Of a stretch of 7,528 bases of DNA, positions 5,282 through 7,528 are shown one piece after another. Source of the stretch: an uncultured Christensenellaceae bacterium (GTDB lineage Bacteria; Bacillota; Clostridia; Christensenellales; Borkfalkiaceae); contig CAJUKJ010000031.1 of assembly GCA_910587365.1 (NCBI GenBank), forward strand, positions 1-7,528. Direction: 5' to 3'. The notes beneath the pieces are model-generated. The model was not told the origin of the DNA. It saw only the letters and a program-made list of their open reading frames with translations, and searched no databases. How positions within the stretch are numbered: position 1 is the stretch's first letter; each line of letters opens with the position of its first letter. The position numbers and the translations under genes were made by a program.

Positions 5282-6535
5282 ATGGACAAAATATTTGACG
5301 ACGTTGCAAAAAGTATTTCTCAAATAGTTAAAATAAATTCCTCGCAGAAAGCCCCCGAGGACGGCGCGCCCTTCGGCAATGGTGCGGCGGAATGCCTTGA
5401 AGCGTTTTTAAAGCTTGCCGCATCGTTCGGGTTTGAAACGAAAAATTACGACAACTACGCAGGCGAAGTGATATTCGGCAGCGGCGAAGATTTTGCAATA
5501 CTCGCGCATCTGGACGTGGTTCCCGCAGGCAGCGGCTGGACGCACGACCCTTTCGGCGGGGAAATAGATTACGTCAACAAAAAAATTTGGGGCAGAGGGA
5601 CAATGGACGACAAAGGTCCCGCCGTAATTGCCCTTTATTGTATGAAAGCACTTAAAGACGAAGGCTTTAAACCTAAAAAAACGGTTAAGCTTATTGTAGG
5701 CTGTAACGAGGAAAACGGTTGGGAGTGCATTAAGCATTACAACGAAAAGGCTAAAATGCCCGAAACGGGCTTTTCCCCCGACGCGGATTTTCCCGTAATA
5801 TACGCGGAGAAAGGTATTTTGCAGTTGAAGCTGAAATTTCCCGCAGCAAAGGGCTTTAAAAACCTTACGGGCGGAGAACGCGCCAATATGGTTTGCGACT
5901 TGTGCGGGGTTGAAGCACCCGTAGATAAATTAAAGCTGCAAGCCCTTAACCTTTCGGCAGAAAACGGCAAAATTGTTTCCCGCGGGAAGTCGGCGCACGG
6001 CTCTACCCCCGACGAGGGAATTAACGCAATATCTCCCATACTCAAATATCTCGGACTTGACGGAATGCACTCGCTACTGTTTGAAGACGGCTTCAATCTG
6101 TCCGGCCTTGAAGACGTTACGGGTAAGCTTACCTTTTCGCCCGACGTCATTGAAAGCGACGAAAAAGGAATTTACGTAACCTGCGATATCCGCTACCCTG
6201 CAACCTATACGAAAGAACAGGTGCTTGAAGCTGTTGCGGCAAAGGGCGTACCTTATGAAATTTTACACTGCCAGTCCCCCCTTTATAATGACGCGGAATG
6301 TAAGCTTATTTCAACGCTCTGCGGGGTATATAACGAGGTAACGGGTAAAAGCTTAAAGCCGATTGCCATAGGCGGCGGAACGTATGCACGCGCCCTAAAA
6401 TGCGGTGCGGCGTTCGGACCCGAGGAATACGGCGAAGAAAACACCATTCATCAGGCAAACGAATACATAACATTTGAAAAGATTGAAAAGTGCCTGAAAA
6501 TTTACAAGCTTGCAATAGAGAGGCTTTGCGGTTAA
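5282..6535 (+). CDS. M20-family dipeptidase, PepV/Sapep-like
   Basis: A 417-residue cytoplasmic metallopeptidase of the PepV/Sapep group, which cleave dipeptides (and some beta-alanyl or D-Ala-containing ones) using two metal ions. All expected metal and catalytic residues are visible: His76 (AILAHLDVVPAG), bridging Asp109 (GRGTMDDKGP), general base Glu143 and ligand Glu144 (CNEENGW), Asp167 (FSPDADFPVIYAEKG), and the distal His390 (NTIHQANEY). His239 in RGKSAHGS matches the lid-domain histidine that binds substrate in PepV. At 417 residues it is shorter than PepV (about 470), mostly in the lid domain. ATG 5282 is chosen for its AAGGA ribosome binding site 8-9 nt upstream; an in-frame GTG at 5240 lies within the promoter. 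It is followed after 4 nt by the papain-like gene, probably as one transcript. The exact substrate is unknown. Confidence 0.93.
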   Translation: MDKIFDDVAKSISQIVKINSSQKAPEDGAPFGNGAAECLEAFLKLAASFGFETKNYDNYAGEVIFGSGEDFAILAHLDVVPAGSGWTHDPFGGEIDYVNKKIWGRGTMDDKGPAVIALYCMKALKDEGFKPKKTVKLIVGCNEENGWECIKHYNEKAKMPETGFSPDADFPVIYAEKGILQLKLKFPAAKGFKNLTGGERANMVCDLCGVEAPVDKLKLQALNLSAENGKIVSRGKSAHGSTPDEGINAISPILKYLGLDGMHSLLFEDGFNLSGLEDVTGKLTFSPDVIESDEKGIYVTCDIRYPATYTKEQVLEAVAAKGVPYEILHCQSPLYNDAECKLISTLCGVYNEVTGKSLKPIAIGGGTYARALKCGAAFGPEEYGEENTIHQANEYITFEKIEKCLKIYKLAIERLCG

Positions 6536-6539
6536 ACCA

Positions 6540-7388
6540 ATGAAAAAAGCAAAAAGGCTGTCTAAAAAATTAATAACCTTAATAGTCTGCGGGGCGGTTA
6601 TATTGGCTATTTTAACCGCCGTTTTAGGCTTGGAGATAGCTTTCGCGCTTGCCGAAAAAATCGAGTGCTGGACGCCCGATTATGAAAAGATTAACATACG
6701 CCCCGTACTTGAAAAGCAAACCCTTACCGACGAGGATTACGGCGTTTTATATGAACAGACGGGGCTTACGAAATTCGGCGTCGACAGACTTTTGAAATAC
6801 GGAACGTCCGGAAAAAACAGGATACTGAGTATCCAGACAGACTATTTCGGGAATTACGAAGTTGAAAACGATAAGTTCGGTCCCTTCCTCTGTACCGACC
6901 ATATCGACAGGACGATAACCCACGCGTTTTTGGAAAACGGGGACATCCTCGTTACCTCCTCCACCCACTTTTCGGGCTGGCGGATAGGTCATGCAGGACT
7001 TGTGACAAATTCATATAACTACGAAGTCTTGCAATCGGGCGCATTGGGCGAATTAAGCGACATAGGCTATGTCAGCGAATTTACCGACAGGGTAAATTTT
7101 ATGATACTTTCGCCAAAGGTTGAACAGGAAATTAAGGATAAGGTTGTAAGCTATGCTTTGGGTAATCTTGTAGGCAAAAGTTATTTTGCGCCCGCAGGGG
7201 TTCTGACAAGCAAAAACAAGGCGAACAAAACGCAATGCGCCCATTTGGTATGGTACGCATATAAACAGTTCGGTATTGACCTTGACTGCAACGGCGGACT
7301 TATCGTGACTCCGCGCGATTTGGCTAATTCGCCGTATATGGAAGTAGTACAGGTTTTCGGCTTCGACCCCGAAAAACTGTGGAAATAA
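6540..7388 (+). CDS. Membrane-anchored permuted papain-like (YiiX/NlpC-P60-type) protein
   Basis: A 282-residue protein. A basic start (MKKAKRLSKK) and a hydrophobic stretch at about 11-36 form a signal anchor, so the rest probably lies outside the membrane. Residues about 133-262 match the circularly permuted papain-like fold of the YiiX/YebB group: GDILV, then His151 in GWRIGHAGLV, a likely acid at Glu162 (YEVLQSG), and the nucleophile Cys233 in NKTQCAHLVWYAY, followed by VTPRDLANS. In permuted members the His precedes the Cys, as here. Relatives act as amidases on cell-wall peptides or lipids, but many are uncharacterised, so the substrate is open. The region 40-130 has no family I recognise. 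It starts 4 nt after the dipeptidase stop with a poor ribosome binding site, suggesting translational coupling. No terminator is evident after its stop. Confidence 0.8.
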   Translation: MKKAKRLSKKLITLIVCGAVILAILTAVLGLEIAFALAEKIECWTPDYEKINIRPVLEKQTLTDEDYGVLYEQTGLTKFGVDRLLKYGTSGKNRILSIQTDYFGNYEVENDKFGPFLCTDHIDRTITHAFLENGDILVTSSTHFSGWRIGHAGLVTNSYNYEVLQSGALGELSDIGYVSEFTDRVNFMILSPKVEQEIKDKVVSYALGNLVGKSYFAPAGVLTSKNKANKTQCAHLVWYAYKQFGIDLDCNGGLIVTPRDLANSPYMEVVQVFGFDPEKLWK

Positions 7389-7402
7389 TTAGCATAAATC
7401 GA

Positions 7403-7431
7403 TTGACAAAAAATAAGTTATTTAATATAAT
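7403..7431 (+). promoter_or_regulatory. Consensus sigma-A promoter of the tRNA gene
   Basis: TTGACA (7403-7408) and TATAAT (7426-7431) are perfect consensus hexamers with an optimal 17-nt spacer. The start is expected near 7438, about 24 nt ahead of the tRNA. It begins only 15 nt after the papain-like gene's stop codon. Confidence 0.92.
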
Positions 7432-7461
7432 AAATAGGCTGTTTGAAATGCAGCTTTATTT

Positions 7462-7528
7462 GCGCCATTAGCTCAACTGGATAGAGCGTTGGTCTACGGA
7501 ACCAAAGGCTAGGGATTCGAATTCCTTA
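7462..7528 (+). tRNA. tRNA-Arg (anticodon ACG), 3' end cut by the window
   Basis: Acceptor GCGCCAT (7462-7468), D-arm GCTC ... GAGC, anticodon stem TTGGT / ACCAA with the 7-nt loop CTACGGA giving anticodon ACG, and T-arm AGGGA TTCGAAT TCCTT. ACG is normally read as ICG after deamination by TadA and decodes CGU, CGC and CGA. The last base present is the first of the 3' acceptor strand, so about 7 nt plus the discriminator are missing. Confidence 0.95.

Noticed and set aside
5737..6150. Long antisense open frame within the dipeptidase gene
   Set aside because: It lies opposite a gene with all catalytic motifs intact and shows no domain of its own.

Overview
The window looks like chromosome from a low-to-moderate GC Bacillota (Clostridia-like) bacterium. 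The evidence is a strong AGGAGG-type ribosome binding site, GTG and TTG starts, a consensus sigma-A promoter, a BspA-like lipoprotein, a DesK/NarL-type two-component pair, a short RadC starting MHEGHRQRM, and a PepV/Sapep-type dipeptidase. A gut-associated Clostridia lineage is a guess from protein style. Nothing here gives a firm taxonomic marker.

Layout. (1) Positions 45-1787, minus strand: a surface lipoprotein with two Big_2 (Ig-like) domains followed by a BspA-type leucine-rich-repeat region. A strong intrinsic terminator hairpin lies inside its last codons. (2) Positions 1788-2603: an intergenic stretch of about 816 bp with no convincing gene but many inverted repeats. It holds phased T-tracts, a bidirectional terminator, a 148-bp composite palindromic element with perfect 27-bp terminal inverted repeats, a possible orphan coding tail, and a run of hairpins. 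One of these is a long stem whose two imperfections are G-U wobbles only if the minus strand is transcribed. (3) Positions 2604-5182, minus strand: a compact operon in the order radC, histidine kinase, response regulator. The genes overlap by 8 nt (radC/kinase) and are separated by 1 nt (kinase/regulator). (4) Positions 5183-5281: a divergent promoter region in which the minus and plus promoters overlap, each with a copy of a 15-bp direct repeat over its predicted start. (5) Positions 5282-7388, plus strand: a two-gene unit of an M20 dipeptidase and a membrane-anchored permuted papain-like (NlpC/P60, YiiX-type) protein. (6) Position 7462 to the window end: the 5' part of tRNA-Arg(ACG) behind a perfect TTGACA-17-TATAAT promoter.

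How the genes may work together. The kinase and regulator form a complete phosphorelay with all key residues, but no target gene is evident. RadC has an intact JAMM motif and its stop codon overlaps the kinase start. The peptidase and the papain-like protein fit peptide or cell-wall-fragment turnover at the envelope, which is inference from families and adjacency. The most unusual features are the in-gene terminator of the lipoprotein, the hairpin-rich intergenic region, and the interlocked divergent promoters between radC and the peptidase.
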